Shown: positions 46,941 to 59,360, counted from the stretch's first letter. The stretch is 64,000 nucleotides of DNA from Ottelia alismoides (GCA_037367405.1 JAZKJV010009784.1:1116001-1180000); one strand, 5' to 3'. The notes: a model not told the origin generated them from the sequence alone. Made by a program: numbers and translations.

Positions 46941-48382
46941 GGACCCTAGACAATCCACCTAAAGGGGTTAAAGCCATTGGGTGTAAATGAATCTTCAAGA
47001 GAAAAAGGGAGCCTGATGGGAAAGTAGAGACTTTCAAAGCACGACTCGTGGACAAGGACTAGACACGAAGAGAAGGCATCGATTATGATGAGATGTTCTC
47101 TCCTATGGCTATGCTCAAGTCCATCAGGACACTGCTGGCTATAGCTGCATCTATTGACTATGACATCTGGCAGATGGACGTCAAGACGGCTCTCCTCAAT
47201 GGATACCTTGAGGAGGATATATATATATATGGAGCAGCCCCGTGGCTACATAGTTGAGGATGGTATGTTTGCAAGCTGAAGAAATCCATTTATGGGCTCA
47301 AACAAGCTTCTTGTAGCTGGAACATCAGATTTGACGAAACCATAAAGAGTTATGATTTGGTGCAGAATCCTGATGAACCTTGTGTGTACAAGAAGCTTAG
47401 TGGGAGCGTCATTGTGTTCATCGTGCTTTACGTAGATGACATCCTTATCATTGGGAATGATATAGGGAAGATGACCAGTGTGAAAATTTAGCTATCTCAT
47501 ACCTTCGAGATGAAAGATCTTGGAGAAGCCTCTTACATCTTAGGCCTGAAGTTGTTCAAAAATCGAGAAAAGAGGATATTGGGATTATCACAACATGGGT
47601 ATATGAAGAATATTCTTGAATGTTTCTGTATGGATAGTTCCGAGACATCTGTCAAACGGGATGGCTCCTCAAAGTGTTGAGTAAAAGAAGGCCACGACTG
47701 GGTGCCCCTATGCATCAGCTGTAGAAAGCTTAATGTATGCTATGATGTGTACTAGGCTAGACATCGGCCATGTAGTGGGAGTGTAAGTCATTATCAATCC
47801 TGCTATGGAGAGCAATACTGGAATGGAGTAAAGAACATTTTAAAATATCTAAGACGGACGCAAGATTACATCTTTGTCTATGGAGATGGTGATCTCCAAG
47901 TCTTGTACACAGATTCAGGCTTCCAGTCGGATATTAATGATCGAAAGTCAAGATAAAGGTTTGTATTCCTATTGAACGGTGGAGCTGTGAGTTGGAAAAG
48001 CAAGAAGCAGGAGAATACGACAGATTCAACAATAGAAGCCGAATATATTACCGCATCGGATGCTGCAAAGGAGGCGGTATGGTTGCACAAGCTTATCCTG
48101 GAGCTTGGCGTAGTTTCCTCGAATACTCCCATTGCGGTACTCTACGATAACACGGGAGCCATTGCCCATGCGAAGGAACCCAAATGGCATCAAAAGAGTA
48201 AGCACCTGGAAAGGAAATACCACATCATTCGGGAGATTCAAAAGCATGGTGATATCATCATCACAAAGGTTCCCTCCACCGACAATGTTGTTGATCCTCT
48301 TACCAAACTTTTGACACAGAAGGTTTTCGGCCATCATTTAATGAGTATGGGTTTAAGGATTGTTCTTAAATGGTTCTGAGGG
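46941..48382 (+). pseudogene. Ty1/copia reverse transcriptase and RNase H
   Basis: The gene is entered within RT because element B is inserted there; the upstream part must lie left of B and outside the window. Visible are GVKAIGCK, KRKREPDGKVETFKARLV, REGIDYDEMFSP, YDIWQMDVKTALLNGYLEED, an intact YVDD box at 47429-47440 (VLYVDDILIIGND), MKDLGEASYILGLKL, and an RNase H end from 47972 (GAVSWKSKKQE, EAEYITASDAAKEAVWL, DPLTKLLTQKVFG). A TA repeat at 47218-47233 shifts the frame right after EED, and there are several stops, so it is dead. The lineage within copia is not resolved. Confidence 0.93.
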
Positions 48383-48394
48383 CTATTGGGAGAT
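48376..48394 (+). other. Polypurine tract of the copia element
   Basis: GAGGGCTATTGGGAGAT, imperfectly purine-rich, directly before the LTR start TGTTAGCC at 48395 and just after the pol stop codon. Confidence 0.65.
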
Positions 48395-49211
48395 TGTTAG
48401 CCATATGAGCCCGAGAGGAACCATTCTTATAATAAATATTATTGTAATAAATGATTTATCAATAATAGTTATTGATTACTTCACTCCCTTTCTGAGATTA
48501 AATGAACGAATGCTTTATAGGTTCCTCTGTATAATTAGGGTTATGTACCGTGGCCGTCTTGATAATCATACAACTGTTGATTCATTAATTGAATCATAGA
48601 GGCTGGTGTGTGGTTGAATATCTAAGGAGTTAGATAGAGGACTCGTCAAGCACCGTCAAATAATTATTAAGAGATGATCTCCAACCTAAGTAGGAGATGG
48701 CAATCCTTTCTCATTAAGGTTGATATCTGACCGACCTCTTGTTGTAGGTCCTCTGCATGAAATAGTGATTCAGAGGTGTTAGATTAGTTAGGTCAAAGGG
48801 TTGACTTAACGAGATCGAGATAACCTAAGTCCTATATTGAATATTGTCACAATGTAGGCACACATCCTCTGACCAGAGACAGATGTGTTACTATATGTCT
48901 GAGTGTGTACATTTAGCAGACCAATAGGTTGATGACCTAAACAAGGTCTATACACCGACGAGCTGGTGTGCATGTAAAGGCATATGAGTAACTCAATCTC
49001 TCAAAGGGATCATACAGGTTCGCTTGTGAACCGGAAGACATGAGCGCACTCATGAGGTATTGGAACTGATCAAATTCCATGCATGGTCTCCGTGCCTTGG
49101 AAGCATGACAAGAATTTGAAGGTATGATATATGCTTTGGGAAAGCATATGATTGATATCGATTCCCAATGACCAAGATTGAGAAACTTGATGATTAAACC
49201 ATAAAGAAGAC
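48395..49211 (+). mobile_element. Copia 3' LTR, first part
   Basis: Begins TGTTAGCC just after pol. It matches the inverse complement of the solo LTR 8366-10980 from its 10980 end, for example TTAGGGTTATGTACCGTGG and TTAAGAGATGATCTCC. It is interrupted at 49212 by gypsy LTR C and resumes at 54029. Frames on the minus strand (48937-49230) are not genes. Confidence 0.9.
49207..49211. repeat. Target-site duplication AAGAC of element C
   Basis: AAGAC at 49207-49211 and again at 54024-54028, with the copia LTR continuing on both sides. Confidence 0.85.
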
Positions 49212-52200
49212 CGATGAATCCACGATTCACCGCCTTTATTCTTTAATTTTAGCTTCATTTCCGTAGTCAATCACTTGTAAATACCCACAGATTTCATATA
49301 ATTATCATTTTGCATGCATTAGTTAAATATACATTTTTTACACTTTTGTATTCAAAATAAAAGAACAAAGAAGAAAAGAAAAAGAAAAGAAAAATGAAGG
49401 ATGTATTTGTGCAATAAATACAGACTAACCTGAACCCCGAGATAAGGTCGAGACTTGACCCGATCGACCAGGAATAAAGTAGGGGGAGATAGGGTCTTTC
49501 ATTCAAAAATCCAAAAATATTTTGTAAATACTCTTCCCTATATATTTGAATAGAACTTATACTATTCTATTTGTACATAAACTGACCTCAAATCAATTAT
49601 TTTTGTAAACAAAAGTTGTAAATAAAAATATTTTGTAAATAATAAAAATAATTGCAAAATAAATTAATGTACATATTACAAATAATCACACTTAGAACCG
49701 TAAAATGATCATTGAAATACCAATTCCGGCTTCATATAAACTCAAATTAAACCAAACTCACTTCCATTATACTCTAAATTAAATTATCTTTCAAATGGCT
49801 ATGATTTCATAATTTTTGGAGTTACGGTTAAAAAGTTGGTTTTCTAAGTTGTTTTATGCAGTTTCACCATTATTTATTGTACATATTTATTCATATTTAT
49901 TTTTATATAGATAATGTATATAATTGTAATTATTATTTTCATTAAAAATAAAATAAAAAATATAAATTTAAAAAAATAAAAAAAAAAGATATAAAAATTA
50001 TTTCCCTATGTGTATATGTGTATAATGTATTATCTATACATAATATTTGTATACAACTAATTTCATAATATAAAAATCATCAAAAAATAAAATATCTAAC
50101 ATTAATTAATTAATTTAATTTAATTACAAATTTGATTGATTGATTTATTGGGGTGTTTTGTGTAGTATCATCATTATTTAATGTACATATTTATTAATAT
50201 TTATTTTTATATACACAGTGTACATAATTGTAAATATTATTTTCATTAAAAATAAAATAAAAATAAAAAAAAATAAAAAAATGAGATATAGAAATTATTC
50301 CCTTATGTATATATGTGTATATTGTATTATATGTACATAATATTTGTATACAACTAATTTCCTTATATAAAAAACACTGAAAAATAAAATATCTAACATT
50401 AATTAATTAATTATTTTAAAAAGTTTGATTGATTTATGTATTTATTTCATTTATTTGATTTGAAAGCATTCCATGTATATAAGATTTGATTTTCTACCTT
50501 AAATAACAATTGTTAAGGTGGCTAATTAATTTTTGTAAATTAATTATTTGAACTTTTTTATTTAATTTTGAATTTAATTTTTATTAATTTAATTAATTTA
50601 TTTATTTATATAACGACTAATTACCTTCATTCTTTGTATATATTTTCCTTTTTTATTTTTCTTCTTCTTTTTATGGGGCTCCTCCTCCATTTCCTCTTGA
50701 TCGATCTTTGTTGGAGAGGAGTCCGATCTCCGAGAGTCATCTTATCGATGAAAGGAACCCACACTCCGAACCGTCCGGTGGCTGCACGTTGGCCCTCGTC
50801 GGGGCCATACGGTGTATCCAATCCCAAGGTGAGATCCAATTTTATTTCTAGTCTTTTTCTCTTAGATAAATCATATGTATAATTTTTGCTCCGATTTATT
50901 AGAATTCAGATCCTTAAAATCACAAAAAAATCCATATCGCACTTGCCATCCGAATCCGATTTTCATTTCATTTTCTCGATCCATGCACGTTCCCGTTCTA
51001 TCTATCACAACCTCTGACATCCGACCACGGACGGTGGTCGGATCTTCGGATCCTTTCCTCATTCTTTGTCAGATCCCTACTCACGTGCTTTATTTTGTTT
51101 ATAAATAAGAAAAATAAAACATGTATCTATTTTTCCAACCATTTGTTTTGCAGGAAAATCAATTTAATAAAAAATATAATAAAAAATTAAAAAAATTACT
51201 CATGCTTACATTCTCTGTTTCAAAAAAATAAAAAAACTTTTCTTTTACTTATTTCTGTTGTTTATATAAAAAAATAAAAAAAACAACAAGCATGTCACCG
51301 GCGCGACCCCTCCTAGCCGCTCTCCGCCCCACACCCTAGCAACGCTGCTCCGAAGCTGCCCTTGGCCCGACCTCCTTCCCGTCCGTTCCACACTCTGACC
51401 GGTGGCAGCCCTCCGAGCTCGCCACCTCTCCGCCCGTCAAGCGTGCCCCCTCTACACCTCCGTAGATCAACCATCTGCATGCGCCACCGCCCTTGCGCCC
51501 CGGCCCCCTTACATCGTTCACGCCTCGCCCAACGCAACACTCGTCGCGTGCGAGTAAAGGCTTCGCCCGGCCGCTCACCACCATAGCGACGCTCTCCAAG
51601 AATCGACTGCGATCCATGCCGCTCCCTCTCTCCCCGTCTAGCGTGCGGTGTAATTTCCTGCACGACGGCACTTGGTCGCGACCTCCCCCAATATCTGCGT
51701 CGACGCCTCCCAATGGCTCCGTGCGAGCCCACTTTGACCCTCGGCTCTCAGTCCCCGTTGCCACGGCAGAAATCCTCCTCTCCTGTAAACGAAGGATCCA
51801 TGGAACACAGGAAGCCCTAGGGGGCATTCAAGAGGATCTCCAAGTGATTGGATAGCATCAGTATAACAATGATTAATGTTGTTTGCTTGGTTAGGATTCA
51901 CTATGAAGTTCTCGTGGACAGTATATAAGTTAGTATGAGTCAATTTCTCAATTCTCAAGAGAGCTATTGAAGCATCCTTCTGGTGAATTCAATTGGCAAA
52001 ACACGATCTTTGTGTCTTAGTACGGTCTCTAGTGGATGTAGGCAAAGAAATAGAGATCTTTTTTCCTTTCTTTTTGCCTTTGACCTCTGATTGATTCATA
52101 TAATCGTCGGATTGATTGGAAGTAATGAGTGTGATAGGAGACTGGATGATTAAGAGTAGCGGCAAACCATCCTCCTCAGTCTATGAGGTCCATCAGGTTT

Positions 52201-54023
52201 CTTCTCCTATGGTCTTTATATAATGGGAATTTCTCCAAAGCAGAAAGGCGTCAACCTTCAGACCAAAACTTCAAAAAGCTCTTTTTCTATTCTCTTCTTT
52301 TAGTCAGCTCTTACAAAGAAAGGAGCCCTGCCGGCCCACCGGCGGGTCCAGGTATTCCTCACTCTTTCTCTTCTTTCTTTTTCACTGATGAGTCCCCGCT
52401 ACTACAACTGGACTTCTCCTGACCCCTTTCGTCAAGATAAAAAGATAGTACTGATAGACAGGCATAGAAGAAAGGGCGATCCACTCTATTCGGTTTAGTG
52501 AGGGCCCTCCATTGCCCAGGCTTATTTGGGTCGAAGAGCGGTAAAGAAGTGTGGATTCCGTTCGCTGCGTCTAGTCCGTGATCTGAAAGGCCCCAAATAG
52601 ATTATATAGTAGAGTCTCAGCGGGTTATAATAGAGATTTATGAGCCCTCGAAGAAAGCCTGACGAGTCAAGGTGCGAAGTCGGCGACTGAGGTCAGGAGC
52701 GAAGGCTACTACGTAGCTAAGTCAGGTCAGGGGAGAAGGAGAGGGAAGGATCAGGTTAGAGCGGGATCCGTCCTCTGCCGTCGAGGGGTCAGGCTCTAAA
52801 CCAAACCGACGCATTCCTAGCTCTAATTGGAACGTGTGAATTGACTCGACGATCATATCATGGGCAAGGGTCGTCACAGATAACAGCCTAATCGTTCCGG
52901 AGAAAATAATATATTGGAAAAATCACAAAGAAGCCTCCTAAGGTTTCTGTACTTGCAGAAAAGCCCCTGCTCCAAAGCATATCACATGCGCGACACACCC
53001 TCTTCATGTTTCATACTGTAACATATTTTTTATTATATTTAGTTGCAAAAACGTTCAATAATTGCACTTTAGTCCCTTTATTGCAGAACTTGAACTCGCT
53101 TGATCCTTAAGTCAAAATAAATGTTTTTCATGCTTTAAAAATTCTAAAAAAATTTGTGTACGCTCCTGCTATGTGTCTAACCATTTTGTAAATTTTCCAT
53201 AGAATTTTGTTGACTTTTGATATTTTCAAAAATAAAAAATAGTGTCTTTATGTATGTCTGAAATTAGAAAATTCATAAAAATTAGAAAACTTGCTAAAAA
53301 TTCCCCAAAAAAATACTGTACGTGTATTTTCCCATCTTTTAATTTCTATTCAATTTATGTTCATAGATCATCTGTAAAACTCCAAAAAATTGTGAAAAAA
53401 ATAAAAATCTTAAAAAATTGTAGAAAATTCTAGAAAAATCCCAAAAATCTGACTCCAGTCTCTATTTGAAGATATTTCATTGTAGTTTATCATAAAAATA
53501 ATTTCCAGGAGTATTGGTGATTTAAAGTATTTTTAAGTTGCAAAATATTATTGGTTGTGCATTGTTTTCTATATTTTCCGCTAATTGATTTTTAAAAAAT
53601 CATAAAAACATCAGAAAAATTTGAAAAAAATTACCAAAAATATTTTAAAACATATAAAACATAAAAACTATTTTCTCTGGACTTTTCTGTACATTTTTTA
53701 CTATTTTGAAAAATACAATTAAAGTGTGGTGTGTGTATTTTATCATTTGTGCTTTACTTGAAAATTAAAAAAATAAAAATTCAAAAACCACAAAAAAATA
53801 TTTTCGAAATCTGATTACATAGTTTTTAAATCGTGCTCCTTGTGTTCAACCATGATCGTTATACCAGGTAAATAGAATAGCGAAAATTGATTAAATTTGC
53901 TTTTATTGATTTATCTTTTAAGTGGTTAAAAATACAATTTTTAAACGTTGATCGATTTGAGTGGTTAAGAACGACACATTGCTTAGTTTATCCGTCTCGA
54001 CCACATCATATTTCAGCTCATCA
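49212..54023 (+). mobile_element. Long gypsy solo LTR C, 4.8 kb
   Basis: Starts CGATGAATCCACGATTCACC (compare TGATGAATCCACGATTCATC, the A1 LTR start on the minus strand) and ends CAGCTCATCA. Inside, GGAATAAAGTAGGGGGAGAT at about 49471 matches the U3 of B. I find no PBS, polypurine tract or coding domain, so it is best read as a solo LTR of an Athila-like relative. AT-rich ends surround a GC-rich block at 51290-51830 and a probable mitochondrial insert at about 52050-52870. Frames in the GC-rich block (for example 51336-51827) match no family I recognise. Confidence 0.75.
52050..52870. other. Probable mitochondrial DNA insert (NUMT)
   Basis: This stretch differs abruptly from its surroundings: higher GC, few homopolymers, no LTR-like words. 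It has phrases typical of plant mitochondrial intergenic DNA, such as AAAGGAGCCCTGCCGGCCC and GAAAGCCTGACGAGTCAAGG. I recognise the style, not a specific gene; the frame 52183-52422 is not a known protein. The edges are approximate. A plastid or other organelle origin, or unknown nuclear sequence, remains possible. Confidence 0.45.
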
Positions 54024-54028
54024 AAGAC

Positions 54029-55716
54029 AGTGAAAAATTGATCTATATCTTTGGGTTTATCATAAGTCTTCCAGTATGCAGGATCTACAGGTGTCAGGAA
54101 TACCTGAGGGTTATGTGATCATAAACGATTGTATAACTATGACGCTTCCACTCAAAGGGAGTGATGAAACAGATTTGGAATTTAGTGATTCCTCTCAGTA
54201 GAGAAGTAATCTCATCTTGGTCCAAGTGTTGGACATTGATCTGAATGAGATTCAGATGTAATGAGAAGATATCTTGATATAATCAAACATCTATGAGAGG
54301 TCTGTGTGATCCCAACATCCAAGTCACTATATGTGGAACAATACAATCGTCTTATCCTTATCTCCAAGTATCTGCGGAGAAAGCGCATTATTCTTGAAAG
54401 ACTTCAAGAATAATTCCATAGTTGAATTATATCTAAGAATTGAGAAATGGATAATTAAAATCTTCAATAATCTGAATTTGATTTACATTATTGGGATGCT
54501 TGTGAATGATGATCCAATATAATTTAATGTGATTTAATTGTTATGGATAGGAATAATGTGGATATAAATATCCAATTATTCATAATATATTATAAATGTG
54601 ATTATAATGTATTAAAGAAAGCTTATTATGTTTTATATTTGTTGATTAATTATTCGTGAGAATTGTATTCACATTGTATATTTAATTGAAAATGTAAATC
54701 ATATTTTATTTTGGGTTGTGAATGTGATTCACAAATTTCCAATGGCAAGTTTGCAATATTCTCAATAATTGTGAATTATTTTTGTAGAATAATTTACATC
54801 AAGAGTTGTTGTGAAATCATGGAGATTTCCATTATTACATGAGATTGGTGGATATCCCATCCTTCCATATTAGAAGGGTGGACGACTACAATATCCTTAA
54901 GGAAATTGGTAGCCGTCCACTCTATATATGGAGAGTGGAATCTCCATCCAATAATCGCCATGTTTGCCTTATTTAAATTAGGATTGAATTATATTTGATT
55001 TATAGAATATATATAGTCTAAATTAAATTATTTATTGTTGTGTTTTTTACCAACAACATCTTGACCATTGAAAGAAACACAAATCAATCTATTGATTTTT
55101 TGTGTCCCATGGATTGCGGTCCAAGGACTCCAAAATCCTCTATAAAGAGAGGCACCCCATGCTCTCTAGGGTTATGCAAAATACAAATATATTAAGATCT
55201 CTCCCCTCTCTTTAGTTCATACGTCCCCTCTCCTCTCCCTTTATTGGTGGTCGTCCACCATACCCTAGAGGAGAGATCTTCGTCTTTGTTTCGTCGTGCC
55301 GTGGCTTCGACGACTCTCGATTCTTCATCTTCTTTGGTGTGCTTCGCTTACGAACAAGGCATTTTATCTCGTGCGATGAGATCAGGAGTTCCCATGCTTG
55401 GATCAACATCTTGGATTTTGAGGTTCACGCGGTTCATCCCTGCGCTCGCAAACATCTTCTTCGAAGATCAGACTTGAGACAGGAGGTCTCTTTTCGTAGA
55501 GATTTGATCAACCACGCTACAATAGGTATTTATTTATCCTTGATGTGGTTTAGATGAAACGATCTGAGAATCGTTGTTGGATCATGTGGTTTCATCATAT
55601 GAAAATTTTTTAAATTCCGATGCATAGAACAACTAGTATGACTAGTCGTTCTTCATCGTATATGATACGATGCTCACGCTTCTGGGATGCGCTTGAGGAT
55701 TTCTCTGTATCCTTCA
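54029..55716 (+). mobile_element. Copia 3' LTR, second part
   Basis: Continues the LTR after element C. It matches the solo LTR inverse complement, for example CAGGATCTACAGGTGTC, ATACCTGAGGGTTATGTGAT and CTAGTCGTTCTTCATCGTAT, and ends GTATCCTTCA near 55716 where the solo LTR ends ATATCCTACA. The total LTR (both parts) is about 2.5 kb. Its last portion after the TATA box (55141) carries a Ser-rich frame (55244-55477), which I treat as chance. Confidence 0.88.
55141..55146 (+). promoter_or_regulatory. TATA box of the copia 3' LTR
   Basis: TATAAA followed by GAGAGGCACCCCAT, matching the solo LTR at 8951-8945. The following transcribed leader would start in the CT-rich stretch near 55190. Confidence 0.6.
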
Positions 55717-57957
55717 CTGTGATTCTTCTATAAATGGTCTCCAGATGATGTCACTCGCGATGCGTACATCTCTAGGTGTGAATATGATGCTCGATCAATT
55801 CGAACTCATATTCCGAGTTCTTTGTTCCTCGATAACCTGCAAATTATTTCAATAACTTGAGACCAATGTCTCAGTATTGAAGCAGAAAAGATGAGTGGGG
55901 GAGATTTTGGAAGTGGTGGAAGATGCTCCACAGCTCCGATCATAGGATGTGATCGAAGATGGTCGGATCTGTGAGATAGATAAGAAATGATGGGAAATTG
56001 AGTTAAGGTAGTAGTGACGATGATCGATGCAGAGGTTAATTATTTCCATACCAAAAACAAGGATGATAAGGACATTTGATCTGGAAGATCGAAGATGAGA
56101 TCTACACCACGATGAATCAATTGAAATTAAAAGAAGATAGATATCTGCATCTACCGAGGATGAACTGTATGATGTGCTTGGATTGAGGATCGAAGATCCT
56201 TGGGTCATGATCATGATGGCTCGACGGTGTCAGAGGTTGAGCTCTCTCAAGGCGGAGCATGGCAATAGATCGTCGGATTAGAGGCCCTCTCATCCTCTCC
56301 TTACTACAACAACGACCGGTTGTCACTCAACGATCATTGAAGCTCCTTGGATATTTAGAAAATGGCCAAATATGGAGGAAGAAGAAGAAGCTCCAAACTT
56401 ATTTAAAGGATGAGAAAATCGAATTTCAAATGTATTTTCGATATGCAAACTGATGTTTTTATTTAGGCGAATATGATGGTTGTAAGGACTCTATTTTGGT
56501 GATCAAGTCAAGCATATCAATGATTCGATCTAGAAATGGGGAGAAATGGCTTGTTGAGCAGATTATTTAAATTGATGGGGGAAAGGACGAAATAAGGAAA
56601 ATATGGAATAATAGATTAAATAAAAAATAAATAAAATAAATTAGGAAATGATTTTAAATTTAAACATTAATAAAATAAATAATGTTAATAATTTAATAAA
56701 TAATTTATTACGATTTTAAATAAATTAAATAAATTAATAATAAGGGTAAAATAAATAAAAACCTTTATTAATAGGTATAAAATAATTATATATTTAACAA
56801 ATGGATTTTTATAAATTTAATTTTATAGTAACTACGTAACTAAATAATTTATTTATTTACATAATAGTTTAACAAATTTAAATACATTTTTATTTTTATT
56901 AATTAATTTAATTGTACAAATAAATACAAGTACATACGAGCTAGGTACATTATACTATGTAATAAAAACAATATTTTATTTTTAATTATTTTTATTTTTA
57001 ATATAATTAAAATAAAATAAACAAAACATTTAAAAATATAATATGTGCACTAGTATACAAGAATAAATAAATAAATATGTTTAGAACACACACACACACA
57101 CACTTGTGTATAAGTATACCAACAAAGTCTCAAAACCTACTTTTTCATATTAACTCCGATTTTAGTGAAACCACTCTTATTGGATAGATAATTTAAAAAA
57201 CAAACTTTGAAAGTAAGGACACCCAAATCAGAGTTCATACGACCGAGTTATGAGATTTACAACTTTTATATTTTGAGATTTATTGGTATTCATTCACACT
57301 TATTTAAGTTATATTTAGTATATTTTTTAGTGATTTTTATAGACAATTCTGAAAAAAATTTAAGTTATTTGGAGTTAGAATTAATTAAATATAAAGTAAA
57401 GAAGTTTTATATGCATAATGTACATATAGACGACGGGTTCCAAACGCTAAAACTCACATGATTTATTCCATGAATTTTTTGACATTTTTTATAAAGAATA
57501 TTAGTTACAAAATGAAGTTTAAAAGTGAGTTTGGTCAATTTGGAGTTTTCTATAAATAGTTATGCATCTAGGATGTTCGATTTTAAGGATTTTTAGGTTC
57601 ATTGTAATTATTTATTTATTGGTTAAATAAATGTTATGATATTTTATAAATTATTATACATTCTTACAAATAACTTTTAAGAAGAAAATATTTTATTTGA
57701 GGTTTTTTATTGATGAATAAAATAGGTAAAAATATGTACAAGGTGAAAATTAATGAATATGTACAAGTGAAATTTGGTTTTCTTTATTTTTATAAGTTAT
57801 GACCCCTATCTCCCCTTACTTTATTCCTTGTCGATCAGGTCAAGTTTTGACCTTCGCTCAGGGTTTGGGTCAATCTTTATTTATTCCGTAAATATATCCT
57901 TTTTATTTTCTTTTCTTCTTTATTCATTTATTTTAGTTAAAAAGAATGATAAATAGT
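55717..57957 (-). mobile_element. Decayed gypsy LTR fragment
   Basis: The right part, in inverse orientation, matches LTR C and B: CCTTACTTTATTCCTTGTCG at 57816 and the stretch around 57840 are the complement of 49430-49490. A block AACTCCGATTTTAGTGAAAC at 57147 is the U3 word seen in A1 and A2. A GC-richer part (55740-56330) precedes, like the leader part of other LTRs. Left and right edges are set by the copia LTR and by a copia pol fragment. Frames such as 55849-56214 are not recognisable. Confidence 0.6.
57077..57102. repeat. AC microsatellite
   Basis: About ten CA repeats (57081-57101) inside the decayed gypsy LTR. Confidence 0.9.
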
Positions 57958-58846
57958 TGGGTATGCTTGGATGCAAGCCAGTCTCTACTTCTATAGATAC
58001 TAAACATAAACTTAACAAAGCATATGGTGATACTCTTAAAGATGCTACCAAAGGCATGTACAAAAAATAGTTGGAAAATTAATTTATCTCACTCTCACAT
58101 AACCTAGCATCATTTATGCTGTAAATGTGTCCAGTAAATTCATGCTTGCCCCCACTACAATTTATATGAATGATGTCAACCGGATTTTATGAATTTATCT
58201 CACTCTCACATAACCTAGCATCATTTATGCTGTAAATGTGTCCAGTAAATTCATGCTTGCCCCCACTACAATTTATATGAATGATGTCAACCGGATTTTA
58301 TGCTAAATTAAGAAATCTCTTGGTAAAAGGCTTTTGTTTAGGATACAAGGCAATGTGAGCATTGAAATCTACACCGACGTAGATTGGATTGTGTCTGTTG
58401 ATGACATGAGATCAACATCAGAGTATGTTGTTTATCTGTGCGGTAACCTGGTCATCTGGAAAAACAAGAAACAAAGTGTAGTCACCAGGTCCAGTGTGAA
58501 AGACAATTATCATGTTATTGCAAATGGGGTCACTGAGATCATATGGTTAAAATTTTTATTGAGAGAGTTGTGTGCTGAACCAATCATACCACTGAAGATG
58601 TTCCGTGATAATAAAGCTGTAATAAACATGACAAGTAACACTGTAATACATGATAGAACTTAGAATGTGGGGATTGATAAGCACTTCATTCGTGAGAAGA
58701 TTGATGCTAGTTTGTTGTCTCTCCCTTAGTTGTGATCTGATGATCAGATTGCTGATCTGTTTACAAAGGGGCTACCTACGACGATCTTTGAATTGAATGT
58801 TAGCAAGTTGCGCATGGTTGATATGTATGCCCAACTTGAGGGAGAA
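57958..58846 (+). pseudogene. Second copia pol fragment (RT end and RNase H)
   Basis: Starts within RT at LGCKPVSTSID-like codons (57965) and continues to RNase H: IYTDVDWIVSVDDMRSTSEY, GNLVIWKNKKQSVVTRSS, a FRDNKAVINM segment, then ADLFTKGLPTTIFELNVSKL. The last codons before the LTR encode a QLEGEC ending, as in the Ale/Retrofit type of copia. The longest open part is 58334-58663. There are several stops and a perfect 111-bp duplication (58081-58302). It differs clearly from the copia at 46941, so it is a separate lineage. Confidence 0.88.
58081..58302 (+). repeat. Perfect 111-bp tandem duplication
   Basis: 58081-58191 and 58192-58302 are identical base for base. They lie in the RT-RNase H stretch of the second copia fragment. 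111 is a multiple of three, so the frame is not shifted. Confidence 0.97.
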
Positions 58847-59060
58847 TGTTGAGTTGTGTGGATCCTTAGATGGGTAGACATAATATTGGATGAGGGATCA
58901 TTTACCCAACTTCCTATAAATGTACTCATCCCCCATCTTATTGAATAGTCTTAGTGAAGAGATTGCCCTAATCTCGGATGAGGAAGATTAGATTTTGTGT
59001 GTACCCTTGTAATTTTTTCCCTCTCTATAGAATTATCCACGTAAATCATGGTGTCATTGT
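58847..59060 (+). mobile_element. 3' LTR of the second copia, truncated
   Basis: Begins TGTTGAGTTGTGTGG after a purine-rich TTGAGGGAGAA. It continues to 59060, where a CACTA transposon is inserted; the rest should lie beyond the CACTA element, outside the window. TATAAA at 58915-58920 is a likely promoter. Confidence 0.75.
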
Positions 59061-59084
59061 CACTATAAGAAATAACAATTAGGG
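59061..59084 (+). repeat. CACTA terminal inverted repeat, left end
   Basis: CACTATAAGAAATAACAATT, close to the plant consensus start CACTACAAGAAA. It marks the exact junction with the copia LTR. Confidence 0.85.
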
Positions 59085-59360
59085 AGACGGACTTGTGACG
59101 ACAGAAACCTATGGCGACAGAACAGGTCGTGGCCACAAATACAAGTCATCATAACATAGTTGTCTTAACCCTTTTGAAAGGGAAAATTTTAAAATTACCA
59201 TTATATGTTGGGAAATTGCATTTTAAACCTATTTTTAGTCTACACTCTAGAACATAGAGTGTGTTTAGACCAATTTCTAGAAATTGCCATTGTATAAGGT
59301 TTAAGAATGGAAAGTGTGTCTGTTGAGATAAATTTTATAAAATTTTAGAATGGAAAGTGT

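Noticed and set aside
49640..50620. AT-rich stretch with ATTAATTAATTAATT words, considered as a satellite or matrix attachment region
   Set aside because: Only a partial repeat (49860-50110 and 50150-50400 are similar) within LTR C. Nothing beyond base composition supports a special function.
51336..51827. 163-codon minus-strand frame and overlapping frames on both strands
   Set aside because: Open frames on both strands at the same place in a GC-rich block point to base composition and not to a gene.
59041..59084. Copia LTR end at about 59060
   Set aside because: The GTCA before CTATAAG could be an LTR end, but CACTATAAGAAA starts there and the transposase downstream makes a CACTA junction the better reading.
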